From Paroedura picta (lineage: Eukaryota; Chordata; Lepidosauria; Squamata; Gekkonidae), in contig NC_135384.1 of assembly GCF_049243985.1 (NCBI RefSeq), positions 13,264,501 to 13,328,500 of the forward strand: DNA of 64,000 nt, given 5' to 3'. Within the stretch, counting starts at the first letter, position 1. Every line of letters begins with the position of its first letter. The translations under genes were made by a program, and so were the position numbers. The notes under the pieces were generated by a model. The model did not search any database. It was not told the DNA's origin and saw only the letters and a list, made by a program, of their open reading frames with translations. Below, in pieces: positions 1 through 11,244 of the stretch.

Positions 1-659
1 TGTTATCATTCCTTTGTATTTTTCTATTTATTGGGCAGCCTGGAAAGATGACATGTCTCCTTCGACAAACTGTTTTTGGAATTGTCTTTTCAGTAGCTGT
101 TTCTTGTGTGTTGGCCAAGACTGTTATTGTGGTTCTAGCTTTCATAGCCACCAAACCAGGCTCCAGAATGAGAAACTGGCTAGGGAAACAACTAGCCTTT
201 TCCATTGTTTTTTCTTGCTCCTTTACTCAAACCATAATTTGTACAGTGTGGTTGGTCATCTTTCCTCCCTTCCCAGATTTTGACACACACTCAATGGCTG
301 AAGAAATTATATTGGAATGTAATGAAGGATCAGTCATCATGTTTTACAGTGTCTTGGGCTACATGGGACTTCTGACCATTATTAGCTTTATCATGGCTTT
401 CCTAGCCAGGAAGTTACCTGACAGTTTCAATGAAGCCAAGTTCATCACCTTTAGCATGTTGGTCTTTTGCAGTGTTTGGCTGACTTTCATCCCAGCATAC
501 TTAAGTGCAAAAGGAAAATATGTGGTGGCTGTGGAGATCTTCTCAATATTAACCTCCAGTTGTGGATTATTGGGCTTCATCTTTTCCCCCAAATGCTACA
601 TCATTTTAGCTAGACCACAACTGAACACCAAAGAGCAACTAATGAGGAAAAAAGATTAA
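1..659 (+). CDS. Vomeronasal type-2 receptor, partial (3' part of the 7TM exon)
   Basis: Class-C GPCR of the V2R family, a chemosensory receptor of the vomeronasal epithelium. The frame is open from base 3 to the stop at 657-659, about 218 residues, and runs off the left edge, so the rest of the 7TM exon and all upstream exons lie outside. It begins in the segment before TM3 ([14 protein letters not shown]) and continues through SCVLAKT, QCNEGSV in the second extracellular loop, [14 protein letters not shown] before TM6, and [12 protein letters not shown]-like TM7 text (here [13 protein letters not shown]). The V2R hallmark PKCY follows, then a short basic tail. It aligns end to end with the last exons of the two complete V2Rs in this window. 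The first ATG in the frame, at 48, is internal and not a start. No break is seen in the visible part, but whether the whole gene is intact cannot be judged. Confidence 0.93.
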   Translation, partial: LSFLCIFLFIGQPGKMTCLLRQTVFGIVFSVAVSCVLAKTVIVVLAFIATKPGSRMRNWLGKQLAFSIVFSCSFTQTIICTVWLVIFPPFPDFDTHSMAEEIILECNEGSVIMFYSVLGYMGLLTIISFIMAFLARKLPDSFNEAKFITFSMLVFCSVWLTFIPAYLSAKGKYVVAVEIFSILTSSCGLLGFIFSPKCYIILARPQLNTKEQLMRKKD

Positions 660-2203
660 TGAATATGAACCAATATTTCCATAAAATAGTCAAATCCCTC
701 ATAGTTTTTGGTGAAGCGTTGCTCATAGTCACGTCCCATTATAGTGACAAGAATTTACTTCTATATAATGATGTGTTTCATATATTGTACCCTATTCTTA
801 AAATTGCCAATGAATTTAATCTTTAGCATCTCAATTCTGTTGTTGGGTTGCCAGGTCTTTTAACATTAAGGGGATTCCACAATAAAGCTCAATACCTCTG
901 AGCAGCAAGAAGCAGGGTTTTTAAGAGACTTGGAGCCCCTTTAAATTTCTGCTTTCTCCTCTGTCCACAAACTGCTTTAAAAGTTCATGGAAGTTTGTGA
1001 TGGTAGATGTGAGGTGCTCTTGGGTCCCACTCCTGGCTTCCCCTTTCTCTGCCATGATGTGAACCTTCCTCTGTCACTTTTGGCAAAGATACGCAGCTCA
1101 CACAGCTCCCCACAGCAACAGTTTATTCAGCATCAGTTCCTCCACACAAGTGTTACGTCCGACATTCACCAGCCAACTCCCCTTTCTTTTTCCCCTCTTT
1201 ATATTCCCCTTTGCTGACTCCACCCCCTTATTTAGTCACCCTCACTCCATTCTAGCCTCACCTCACCTGGCTCTAATCCCCTTTGTGTATTCCCCTTAGC
1301 TGTGTTCACCCTTTCTTTCCCCTCTAGCAGTCTTCTCTCTTCTTCTGAGCATTCAGGTAAGTTAATTTTACTCTATTCTAGGTTCCATTGCATTCTGGAA
1401 CTTGGTCTAGCCCTTTGTGGGAATGGCAGAGCTTAGGGGTCTACTGTAGTTTTCTCCAACTCTTCACCCTGCTTGCGGGCTGGCTGAGAAACCTCTCCCC
1501 AAGCCTTTCTACAGCTCTCTGGAATGACCCTTTAACCCTGGTATGTATCCTCTGCCATTCCTTTATCTCTCTCCCCTTCTCTCTCCCTCTTAGTCTTCCT
1601 AACTTCCCCTCTATCTATCTCTTCAAGTCCGGGTTATTACGGTCATTGACCAGCATCATTATTTTCAGGTAAATTTTGCCTGCTAGAGACAACCATATTC
1701 CATTTGAATTAGCATTGGGAGGTTCCTGTGGATGAAACTGGCCAGTATGTCTCAATTCTCTTCAGGCATTGCACCCCCAAAAATCCTCCTGAAGCAAGGA
1801 ACCCATTTTGAGGTTCGTTGCTTTGTTTTTGTATGAGTTGCTCCTGCCCGAGACATCCATAGCTTCTAATAAAAAAGCTGGGGGTGGGGCTTTCTGGGGA
1901 TTGCATGGGCCAGAATGATCCTATTCCTTCTATTTTTGGCAGCACAGCTCTCGCTATCATCCTGAATGTGTTGGCCAATTTTGAGGTGCCTAGCTTTATT
2001 TCCTGTGGAATTATTCTTGTCACAGAAGAAAGACAGCCAAGCAGATGGACAGATCCTTTTATTATTATAGATAATACCCTAATTTCTTATTAATGTTTTC
2101 ACATAGCTCAATGTCCTGTGCAATACTGTGTTGTTAACAATTGAATACATATTAGAAACACAGAGTTGATGAAGACCCCACCTCTTCTATCACCCATCAG
2201 TTA
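660..2203. other. Intergenic spacer with a possible antisense LTR-like fossil
   Basis: No gene is seen between the V2R end and the first OR. From about 990 to 1690 the minus strand carries a TATA-like AATATAAAGAGG and, farther on, an AATAAA signal, an order reminiscent of an old LTR read in antisense. No terminal repeats were found, so this is weak. The stretch 1710-2090 has short open frames on both strands with no recognisable protein. Confidence 0.3.
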
Positions 2204-3145
2204 CTAGAGAGCTTTGCCCAAGGTATTTCTTACAAAGGCCCTTATTAAGGACTCCTTGACTTCATTGTTTCGGAAACTGTATATAATGGGGTTCAGCATA
2301 GGATTGATGACAGCATAAAATACAGAAATATATTTGTCAGTTTCTGGTGAGTAACTTGATTTGGGCCTCATGTACATAAACATGCCAGTCCCATAATAAA
2401 TGGTCACCACTGTCAGGTGGGAAGAACAAGTCGAAAAGGCCTTGCGCCTTCCCCCTGCCGTGCGGATCCTGATGACAGCACCAATGATGTGGCCATAAGA
2501 CACAAGGATCAAGATGAAGGGCAGCATCAATGTGCTGATACCCGACAGCAACATTAACAGTTCATTCAAGGAAGTATCAGAGCAGATCATGTGCAGCACA
2601 ACTGGAACTTCACAGAAAATGTGGTTTATGACATATGGTCCACAAAGGGGAGGTAAGCTTAGTTTGAGTGGAACCACAGAAACTAGAAAACTCAATGTCC
2701 AAGATGCTGCTGCAATCCTCACACAGACTTGGTGATTCATTATAATTGTGTAGCGCAGAGGGTGACACACAGCTACGTAGCGATCCAAAGCCATTACAGC
2801 CAGAATGATGCATTCTGCAGCTCCCATAAAGGCAGAGATGTACGTTTGTGCCATGCACAATAGGTAGGATATGGTTTTCTTTACCGATAGCAGGTTAGAC
2901 AACATTTTGGGGACCACAGCAGTGGTGTAGCAAAGGTTCAAAAATGCCAGATGCCTAAGGAAAAAATACATGGGTGTTTGTAAGTGGGGATCTGCTGTGG
3001 CCAGGGCAATGATGCCAAAGTTACCAAAGAGGGTTGTCATATATACGAGAGTGAATATCACAAAGAGTAATTTTTCCAGTCTGGGGTGAACAGAAAAACC
3101 CATCAGTATGAATTCCAAAATGTTGGTTCCGTTGTCTTGGATCAT
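2204..3145 (-). CDS. Olfactory receptor (class II type), intact, 313 aa
   Basis: Class-A GPCR for odorants, expected in the olfactory sensory neuron membrane and coupled to G-olf. The single coding exon is complete, at the usual OR length of about 310-320 aa. Visible hallmarks: N-glycosylation sequon NGT near the N terminus; GN in TM1; QTPMYFFLRHLAF in TM2; MALDRYVAVCHPLRY at the end of TM3; KAFSTCSSHLTVV entering TM6; PMLNPIIYSFRN in TM7. Extracellular loop 2 has the usual cysteines. In gene orientation, TTCTACAG lies six bases before the start codon, so a 5' UTR intron acceptor is plausible, as is common in ORs. The TM3 and TM7 wording recalls mammalian OR families 2 and 13, but no orthology is claimed. 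It is the only OR here clearly unlike the 10.3/17.7-kb pair, and it points away from the upstream V2R. Confidence 0.95.
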   Translation of the reverse strand: MIQDNGTNILEFILMGFSVHPRLEKLLFVIFTLVYMTTLFGNFGIIALATADPHLQTPMYFFLRHLAFLNLCYTTAVVPKMLSNLLSVKKTISYLLCMAQTYISAFMGAAECIILAVMALDRYVAVCHPLRYTIIMNHQVCVRIAAASWTLSFLVSVVPLKLSLPPLCGPYVINHIFCEVPVVLHMICSDTSLNELLMLLSGISTLMLPFILILVSYGHIIGAVIRIRTAGGRRKAFSTCSSHLTVVTIYYGTGMFMYMRPKSSYSPETDKYISVFYAVINPMLNPIIYSFRNNEVKESLIRAFVRNTLGKAL

Positions 3146-4383
3146 TATGTCCTGTAGAATCTATCTATCTAAGAAGAAAGACATATGAAAATGCTAAATG
3201 CAGTTCCACTTTAGCATCTAAGACACAAATAAAGCAATTGAGGTGATAGCAACAATGTCAAGGGTTCTCCTAAAGTCCTAAACAGGAGTGAACTTGGGAT
3301 TCAAAATGGCCCTGGGACAAGCCAATCTGAATAGTCTTTGTGGGGACCATTCAGCCTAGCAGAAATGGGCATAAACTCATCCATTGCTTTCTCTTTCAAA
3401 CTGATAACAGTAAAGGAGACAATGGATGAGTTGACACCAATTTCTACTGATGATGATCTGAGCCAAGTGCCTCATGAGGAGCTCACAGGGATAAGAGCTT
3501 TGTAAAAAGAAGGTTTTATAATATATTATAAGACATTAATTATTTCTATGAATAGATCATGTCATCTTTGGATCATTTGCCTCTTTTGTAACTTTCTGAA
3601 GACTTTTTAATAAATTTATTTCAAACAAAAACAAAGCCCAAATGTATAAAATATAAGACCTTGTAAAAAAAATCATAAAAAGAACATTTGTGTGTTGTAT
3701 GGAGTGCCTTATTAAAGAAAAAATGTAGAGGGCAAGAAAAGTAGAGAGATAAACATGTGTGGAGAAATCTTCTAAAGGGGAAAATATGGGCATAGGCATA
3801 GAAAATAATGGGGATTAAGGAGTTATATGGTTCAGTATAAAATTGTACTTTTTTTTTTTTTTTTGAAGATCTAAGGCTTAGATCTAAGGCTACAGATGGA
3901 GCCTATTTTCTCTGTGACATGAAGTGGTCCAATTTTAGTTGATGGCCTAAGTACAATCTTTCCCTGAGAAATACGATTTGTTCGTGCTTACCTGTAATCT
4001 ATCCACATCCAGATGACTGGACTATTGGGGGGTGCATGGAGATTCAAATAAGTATACATCTTGCAGTGCTAAAGGAACAGTGCTTTAACTGCATCCATGT
4101 GCTACTATTTATGCTAGTCATTATCTCGAAAACCCTAAATGGTTTGGGACTAGAATACATCTGCCACCTGTCAATCAAAATCTTTATCAGAAGCTCTGCT
4201 CTTTGTTCTCACATCTTGAGATATGAAGCGGGTGTCTATCAGAGACAGATTTCTCAGTTTTGTCAACTTACTCCCTCCCTACACTGGCTTACCTGGCACC
4301 CAGGGTGATTAACTTTAGATGACTATGTTCTGGCTTCTGCCAGTACGTGGTTTTGAAATTAACAGGCTTTATGGGCTAGATCA
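3146..4383. other. Intergenic spacer, nothing recognised
   Basis: AT-rich DNA with a poly-T run near 3849-3864 and only short accidental open frames. No gene, RNA or clear repeat is recognised before the SINE that starts at 4384. Confidence 0.5.
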
Positions 4384-4669
4384 GGGCCTCTTGTGGCGCA
4401 GAGTGGTAAGGCAGTAGACATGCTGTCTGAAGCTGTCTGCCCATGAGGCTGGGAGTTCAATCCCAGCAGCCGGCTCAAGGTTGACTCAGCCTTCCATCCT
4501 TCCGAGGTCGGTAAAATGAGTACCCAGCTTGCTGGGGGGTAAACAGTAATGACTGGGGAAGGCACTGGCAAACCATCCCATATTGAGTCTGCCATGAAAA
4601 TGCTAGAGGGCGTCACCCCAAGGGTCAGACATGACCCGGTGCTTGCACAGGGGATACCTTTACCTTTAC
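4384..4669 (+). repeat. Sauria-type tRNA-derived SINE, full length, with 17-bp target-site duplication
   Basis: The head carries a pol III box A (TGGCGCAGAGTGG) and box B (GGAGTTCAATCCC). The body has the Sauria blocks TCGGTAAAATGAGTACCCAG and GGCACTGGCAAACCA, and the end is a TTTACC repeat. It is flanked by the perfect direct repeat CTTTATGGGCTAGATCA at 4367-4383 and 4670-4686. Sauria SINEs are specific to squamates and are thought to be moved by BovB LINEs. Confidence 0.92.
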
Positions 4670-4686
4670 CTTTATGGGCTAGATCA

Positions 4687-5299
4687 CTGTGATATTTTGT
4701 ATGGGGCAATGTGTGTGTGGGGCAAACAGCTGAGAATCTGTAGAGTCATTTTAAAATACCTAAACAAATAAAACCACGAAGCATCTTTGGCCATTCCCCA
4801 AATCAAAACCCAACCCTATCTTATTCTATCAGCCCAATCCATTTACTTATTAGTGGGAAATCAGGATTGGCTACATTGCTGTTGTTTATCTTTTCTCCTA
4901 TGTACTAGTACTCATTTTAACCCACATTTCCCAAAATCCATACTCATATGATTTTTTTAAAAGTATATAAAGCAACAATTTTATATATTTAACCCTGGTT
5001 TATTGTCTCTTGGTTCACAGAGCAACATTGATTTTTGTTTTAAGTGCAGATATTTATTGTGTAATAAGTCCCTCTTTCTTCATCTACATCATGGCCTGTT
5101 GTACGGTCACAAAAGAAGGCATCCTAGGTTGGAATAGACATCTTTCACTAGTGGAAGCTTCCTTGATTGGAAGAAGGCTGATTGCACCAAAGGAAGGTTC
5201 TTTAACAAAATAAAACTTTGCGATCCAGCCTACTGCTCATTACATCCCGGTCCTTTTGAAATATTATCCAATTGATTGATAATAATCATTGATTGGATA
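4687..5299. other. Intergenic spacer, nothing recognised
   Basis: Unique-looking AT-rich DNA with no gene or repeat recognised. Confidence 0.4.
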
Positions 5300-5930
5300 A
5301 AATGGTACACTTTAATTCCACACACACACAAAGGCCTTTATTAGTGTGATAAAAGAGGCAATAGCATTAGTAAAACCATTACAGGCATGTAGAAGTCAAA
5401 GGATGACAATAAAATTAATAGAAGCATTATACTAACATGTAAATTATGGAAGCATACAATTCTCAACTCTGAAGTTTAACTACAGGCATCCTAGTGGCAG
5501 CTGACAAAAACATTGCCACCTCCTCAATCAATATAGGGTTTTGGCTATTCATTAAAAACAGTACTTTAGCCTGGTCAGAAGGCCTGGTGCACCTAGTTAA
5601 AAAGGAGGATGAAAATTTGACTTGAATCCCTCCATAAAATGGACAATATAATAGAACATGCAAGACAGATTCAATGCAATTCAGTTCACATGGACAAATT
5701 CTATTTTCATAGGGAACATTATTGAATCTCCCAGTTAGCAAGGCAGTTTAAAACATTTAACCTCACTAACATAAAAGCCCTTCTCCATTGTGGATTAATT
5801 AATTGATAAAAATACAGGGCTGTAATCTCCAATCTAGGTCGAATTCCTATACTAAGTGGGGAGCATGTTTTATCAGCTACACTAGTTATTTCTTGTAATT
5901 TCACTCACAATGGAAGAGAATCTTTGGATC
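5300..5930 (-). repeat. Non-LTR retrotransposon 3' fragment (LINE, family uncertain)
   Basis: Two overlapping minus-strand frames encode LINE-like C-terminal text. RICPCELNCIESVLHVLLYC resembles the cysteine/histidine knuckle at the end of LINE reverse transcriptases, and VAMFLSAATRMPV follows. A related end is present at 60845-61255 on the same strand. The frame changes between the two pieces and the 5' part is missing, so it is a dead 5'-truncated copy. Confidence 0.55.
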
Positions 5931-6950
5931 CTGGTGATTCTTTTTTTCCCTTTGCTTTTTTAATATTACAAAAAAAGATACTGAGACTGACATACCCATA
6001 TCATTAGTTTATGCAAACCCTTGTTTTAAACAGATAAGTGGGACCAACCTGAATTTTTCTTCTTTCCTGTATAATGTCCATGTCTGTGACACCTGAAGTC
6101 AGATGAAGTTAAAAGAGTGTCCTTCAAAACAATAGTTCTATTAATGTGCTAGTTGGCAAATCTCATGTGCCCAATTAAATAAACATCTCAGACTTGTACT
6201 TTACTTTCTTAATCTGCATTACGGTCAGGGGCCACAATGGAATACAGGAACTGGCAAGGAAAAAGGCCTGAAATATTTTCCTGGAGCTAGCCTGTACTAT
6301 GATAGTTAAATAAGAGTATCAGGTAGAACGGAGACCCTAGCCATCCCATGAGTGTATCGGAATGAGACAACATCAGATCATTACATTTTACTTCTGCGTT
6401 TTATTACTTGTTAAAAAGTATTTTGTTACTTATTAAATGTAATAGTAATGAACCAAATAATCTAGCTGCAAAACAGACTAGTTATACAAATATACCCCAT
6501 CAAAAATAAATGTCGTTGTATGTTATAGACAAAGTTCCAAGAATTTTTAAATGACACAATGGGAACACTGGGGAGAAATATTTTCAATCTTGTATGCTTG
6601 TTTATATTAAATCATCTATGATATCGATTTATATGAAGGTTTGGTAACCCATTTTTCCTTCTGTATTTCCTTTATGCTGTTTCTTTTTTTATACCTACAT
6701 ATATTCCAGAGAGTTGCACTTTATAGACCTGCTTTAGGTCAAGATACAGCCTTACTAAAAGCCAATACCCAGTGGAAGGATTTTACAGCTCAAAAACTAA
6801 TATTCTACAGCCAACCAAAATAAACCCAAACACAAAAGATCAGTATAGAGATGATTTCCAAATGTTGACAGGCAAGTTTCTATGGTTCAGGAATGTTTCC
6901 CACCTCAGAAAATATTGCTGACTGGTAGAATGGCATTTGGGCCCACATAA
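5931..6950. other. Intergenic spacer, nothing recognised
   Basis: AT-rich sequence with short accidental frames only. No receptor remnant or clear repeat is seen. Confidence 0.4.
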
Positions 6951-6954
6951 TACA

Positions 6955-7285
6955 CAACCCATGACTGGCATTAACAAGGCCACAGCTTTATTGAAATCAA
7001 ACACACCCTCAAGCTGGAGGCTTGGCCCATAGGCATGAGAAGACCCAATCCCACCTCAGCTATCTGGCTGCTCAGAACTTTGCTTCAGAGGTGCCCTGGA
7101 ACTTGTCATCTCCAGAGTCCCCACAGGGGACCATCTCATTGTCAGGATCAGTGCCTGGTCCTGCCATGGGTTGACCTGGGTTTCTCCATATTTGATTGCT
7201 TGCATTTTCATCTTTCCTGCTGGGGCCTCTTTATAACCCAAGCCCCATATATTATGCTTGCATGCCTGAAATCGAAACTGTTTTG
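6955..7285 (-). mobile_element. LTR-like fossil, family A, minus strand (partial)
   Basis: The block around 6964-7000 shares ACAAGGCCACAGCTTT with the copy near 44.5 kb and, in reverse, the AATAAA...CTGTG end of the copies at 38158-38823 and 50854-51520. A TATA-like TTATAAAGAGG is present on the minus strand near 7230. It is an old, broken, partial copy with unresolved ends. Confidence 0.45.
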
Positions 7286-7289
7286 CTGT

Positions 7290-7870
7290 AGCCTGTTATC
7301 TCAGGGAGCTGTGAATTATTTGTCTTTTGAACCGGCCAGCCGGGTCTGTCTTTTGTAACCAAAACATCTATCTCGTCCGGAGATGCCCAAGGACGTGTAA
7401 GAAGTAACACTTTCGTTTATGGCACCTGGTGCCCCTCTCCCCCCTCCTTTGGGAACCTTCAAGGTTTGGGCGGGAGATTACTATTGAAAAGGGGTGGCAA
7501 ATGTGATTTCAGGCAGAATTGACTTTTCTAGCTTAGGTGTATGAAGTAACTTCTCAATAAACGCTTTCTTTTAAAAGAAGCTTGTTGTGAGTTCTTGCAA
7601 CGCTTGACACTCATGGGCCACACAGCCTGCCTAACTCCAGGTGCCTGGCCTACCCAGTCGGGTAGGCCACACCTGTTGTTGAGTGGCAGAATGGCAGGGC
7701 CCGGGCACGTGGCACCTTATAAAGGCATCCAGGCTCTGCCCCTGCATCATGCATAACTGATGCACTACACCGCTGCACCTACCAGGAGTGGGCCAATGCC
7801 AGCCACATCCCCTCCATGGCCCGCTATCTACGGTGTCAGCCCCTTGTCACCAATAAGTCACAGCTGCTCT
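7290..7870 (+). mobile_element. LTR-like fossil segments (uncertain)
   Basis: CTCAATAAACGC near 7553 looks like the polyadenylation signal of an LTR. The next segment, with GGCACCTTATAAAGGC near 7710, resembles the promoter part of the family-A copies. The limits and the number of elements are unresolved, and all appear old and incomplete. Confidence 0.25.
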
Positions 7871-8059
7871 TTATAAACATATTCTTGAAGTGCTCAAATG
7901 CTGTAGGCTTTCAGAAATGTCAACAAGGTTTATCCAATGGCGATAAAAGTTAAGTGAAGGGTAAACATCTGGTGGCTCATACACAAGGAATCAGTCAGGA
8001 AGGCCCAGAAATGAGACTGTGTAATTCTGTACAGAGTTGCAATTAAAACCAAAGGGAGA

Positions 8060-8135
8060 AACTCTGCATACATGTGGAAAGTGCCGTCAAGCTGCAGTCA
8101 ACTTACGATTAACCCAATGGATGAAAGAATATTTT
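8060..8135 (-). repeat. SINE tail fragment
   Basis: AAGTGCCGTCAAGCTGCAGT resembles, in reverse, the common tail of reptilian SINEs that is also seen in the 47-kb 5S-like element. Only the tail is left. Confidence 0.35.
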
Positions 8136-8234
8136 TAAAATATATATATGAATGAGGATTTAGGCTATATGATCACAAAGGTTTTTTATTCTATTTTAAT
8201 TTTGTCCATACTCACAAATATACCAAATAAACAC

Positions 8235-8605
8235 ACACAATTTTTTATTTATTATTTATTTATCGCATTTATATACCGTACTGCCCAAAGGCTCAGGGTG
8301 GTTTACATTAAACAAGAACATAATACAGGTAACAACAAGGTGATAACAACAATAACATTAACATAATAACAACAATAACACTAAAGAATGTTGGAAACTG
8401 TCAGGAGCCTCAGCTCAACTCTTACTGAGACCCAGTGGGTTGGGCAGATTTGTAGCAGTCGTAGGAGGAGGAAGGGAGGCTCGGGGGCCAATTGGAAGCA
8501 ATGGTTTAGGTCAGCCCCAACCAAATGCCTTTTTGCGGGCCCTGCGGAACTGCTCAGGTTCTGTCAGGGCCCTGATCTGCTCTGCACAATGCACATCTGG
8601 CTTTG
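8235..8605 (-). repeat. L2-like LINE 3' end
   Basis: A (TTTA)n tail in reverse is followed by ATATACCGTACTGCCCAAAG and the text also found at 38.8-39.1 kb (GGAAGCAATGGTTTAGGTCA). This matches, in reverse, the 3' end seen at 17290-17370 (TAAACCGCCCTGAGCCTCC). It is a 5'-truncated copy. Confidence 0.65.
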
Positions 8606-9010
8606 AATTAGAATGCATTGAGTACTTCTCTTGTTACAGTCAATGCATGCACGGCTGGATATGTGATGCCAACTCAACATTTATCCCAGTAATGGCCCCC
8701 AGTTTCCATTAGGAAGTAAACATTCAACATTTCCACTAGCTTCAGGGCAAAGGTAAGAGTTGCAGTGGCCAAAATGAAGGGAATCAGAACATCTCTATCC
8801 AGTTTATCTCCAGACCCAACTCTACCACTCTTTGCAATGGAAGCTAAGAAATCTGTGATTTAATCCCTTGCATTTAGCTAGGTAGGGGTCCCTCAATTTT
8901 ATTTGTAAGTTAAATGCATGTTGGCTATTTCTTTCAAATGTACATATATGGTAGGTTTGCATATGTTCACTGTAATATGCACATGGAACTTCTGCTTTTT
9001 ACTAGGGGTG
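8606..9010. other. Intergenic spacer, nothing recognised
   Basis: No gene or repeat is recognised in this short stretch. Confidence 0.4.
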
Positions 9011-9014
9011 CAGT

Positions 9015-9262
9015 CAGGTTGCTAGCAGCTGTCCAAAATCTTAGGCTAAGGTCTTTCACATCACCTCCTACCTGGTCTGTAACTGAAGATGCCAGAAATT
9101 GAACCTGGGATCTTCTGCTTGCCAAGAAACTCCTATATCACTGATATCTTCTGCTTGCTAAGAAACACCTATATCAAAATCCCTCCTCAAATGGAAAGGA
9201 CACACAGATCTGCCTTATAATGCATCAGACCATCAGTCCACCAAAGTCAGTATTGTCCATGG
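9015..9262 (-). repeat. tRNA-Ala-like SINE, diverged
   Basis: Read on the minus strand, the left part has the GATCCCAGGTTCAATTTCTG-type box B, and the other end has the widespread reptilian tail text (in plus orientation AATGCATCAGACCATCAGTC). The same family is seen at 52285-52400. A short internal duplication (TATCTTCTGCTTGC) is visible. Confidence 0.5.
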
Positions 9263-10131
9263 AATGAGAAGAATTCAACAGTGGTGGAGGAAGATTTCAT
9301 TGAATTCAACCCAAATATTAACCACTTCATTTTTATCATAGTCATATTTTTTCATATTGGTATCACGCTGTTCTTCCATACAGGTTTTGACCATTCAAGA
9401 CAACTTGTGCAGGTTATAAAAAGTTTTACCAATATCACAGTTGAGTTGGAGGGTGGGAATTACTGCTTGGTATGATTTTGTATTCTCGGAAAATCTGAAA
9501 TCCTTGTCTTGAATAAGAGCGATCAACTGGATTCTCAGAACTCTTACTTCTCCAAAAACATGACAAATGTAGACTGGTGCAGAGTCAAAACCTATATTTA
9601 GCCTAACGTGTGCTTGCTATCTTAATGCTGCTGGATGGGGCAACATTCTATAGATGGGGCAGGATCCTGATCTGAGAACTGAATAAGAACCTAGTAATGC
9701 CACCCTTTGACCATCTTCAGTGTTAATTGTTAACATAGCCCTCTGCTGCATAATAGGATGACAACAACAACAACAACAACAATTCTGGAATCTAGATTTG
9801 ATAAAAGAAAGATAAAATTATGGTGATCCAGCAAGGATACAAGACTAGGATCCAAACATGTAATACAGATTTGGTCACTGAAGAAAACTTATGGTGCTCA
9901 CCATGCATAAGAACAAATATTGCACACTGTGTTTGAAGTTGTTCATTGGGAATAGGAAGCAGCTCACTTAAATAACTCTTAATCTCACACTATGAAGTTC
10001 CTAGATCAAGCCTTTAAATCCCAGGAGGGTTGTTTAGGTATATATTCTAAAGCACAGTGTTGTCACTGTGAGGGTCGCAATAAGTAATGTAGACTGGGAG
10101 AATATTTAGGGGAACAACAATGTTTAAATTT

Positions 10132-10245
10132 TTAAGCTATTCTATTTAGAACATCTCTCAATGCCTCTTTTATCTGTTCATTCCTCAGAATGAAGACAAA
10201 AGTGTTTAATAAAGGTATCAGAAATCCAGAGAAAACGGTTAACGG
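10132..10245 (-). pseudogene. Olfactory receptor C-terminal fragment
   Basis: The minus strand reads about 35 codons of OR C terminus: PLLNTFVFILRNEQIKEALR followed by a Val-Leu-Asn-Arg-Ile-Ala end and a stop. This matches TM7 and the tail of the intact OR just upstream (10297-11244). Nothing homologous to the rest of an OR is attached. It lies within 60 bp of the intact gene's stop codon, in the same orientation. It is a relic of a further OR copy, probably left by unequal crossing-over. In duplication copy 2 the corresponding place is filled by LINE and SINE insertions. Confidence 0.85.
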
Positions 10246-10296
10246 TATCAAAAGCAGTATGTTGTCATTCTGAGGTTCACAGTAAGCATACCTATA

Positions 10297-11244
10297 TCAG
10301 ATATCTTTTATTTTGGAAGCTATTCTGTTTAGGAGATCTTTAAATGCCTCTTTCATTTGTTCATTTCTCAGGCTGAAGATGAAAGGGTTTAATAAGGGTG
10401 TCAGGATGCCAGAGAAAACGGCTAAAGCTTTGTTCATGCTCATGGTGTCTGTCTGGGATGGCCTGACATACACAAAAACAGTGATTCCGTAGCCCATGGA
10501 GACAACAGTGAAGTGAGAGGCACAGGTGGCAAAGGCCTTCTTCCGCCCCTGAGCAGAAGGAATCTTGAGAATGGTTGAAATGATGTAGACATATGAAGTA
10601 GCAGTAAATGAAAGGGAACCCAGCAGCAAAAATAAAGAACCAATAAAGTCAATCAGTTCAATAAGTCTTATGTCTGTACAGGCAAGATGTAGCAAAGGGG
10701 CACTGTCACAGAAGTAGTGGTTGATGACGTTAGGTCCACAGTAAGGCAACCTTACCTTCAGCACTGTTGACAAGAACACAGACATGAAACCACCAATCCA
10801 AGATCCAATCACCATCTTGACGCAAACTGTCCCAGTGATGAGGGTAGGGTACCTCAGTGGGTAACAGATGGCCATGTAACGGTCAAAGGACATAGCAGCA
10901 AACAGGATGAACTCAGTGGAACCCATGAAGAAATAGAAGTATGACTGAGCAAAACAACCACCAAATGAAATGGTTTTCCTCTTACTCAGGAAATTGGCCA
11001 ACATTTTTGGCACGACACAGGTTGTCATGAATATCTCAATGAAGGACAAATTGCTGAGGAAGAAATACATGGGGGAGTGGAGGTGGGAATCGATGCCAAT
11101 GAGTACAATGATGAGAGCATTCCCAAGCACAGTCACTAGATACACAAGAAGGAAAACCAGGAAAAGGATAATCTCCAAAGCAGGATCAACTACAAACCCA
11201 AGCAAAAGGATTTCAGTAATAGAGGTTGTGTTGCCGGTTTCCAT
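10297..11244 (-). CDS. Olfactory receptor, tandem copy 1, intact, 315 aa
   Basis: Single-exon class-A odorant receptor. Hallmarks in order: sequon NTT at residues 5-7; GNALIIVLIGIDSHLHSPMY across TM1-TM2; MSFDRYMAICYPLRY at the end of TM3; loop-2 cysteines in CGPNVINHYFC; KKAFATCASHFTVVSMGYG into TM6; PLLNPFIFSLRN in TM7. The PFIF ending replaces the usual PxIY. The start is supported by the sequence before it: in gene orientation a pyrimidine-rich run ends in TTCCAG ten bases before the ATG, a likely 5' UTR acceptor. It differs from the copy at 17716-18663 at about 17 residues counted by eye (roughly 95% identity), with no frame break in either. The CDSAPLLHLACTD wording in loop 2 is also found in the OR at 25501-26457, so these three form a clade. 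Mammalian families 6 and 11 look closest, but this is not tested. Confidence 0.96.
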   Translation of the reverse strand: METGNTTSITEILLLGFVVDPALEIILFLVFLLVYLVTVLGNALIIVLIGIDSHLHSPMYFFLSNLSFIEIFMTTCVVPKMLANFLSKRKTISFGGCFAQSYFYFFMGSTEFILFAAMSFDRYMAICYPLRYPTLITGTVCVKMVIGSWIGGFMSVFLSTVLKVRLPYCGPNVINHYFCDSAPLLHLACTDIRLIELIDFIGSLFLLLGSLSFTATSYVYIISTILKIPSAQGRKKAFATCASHFTVVSMGYGITVFVYVRPSQTDTMSMNKALAVFSGILTPLLNPFIFSLRNEQMKEAFKDLLNRIASKIKDI

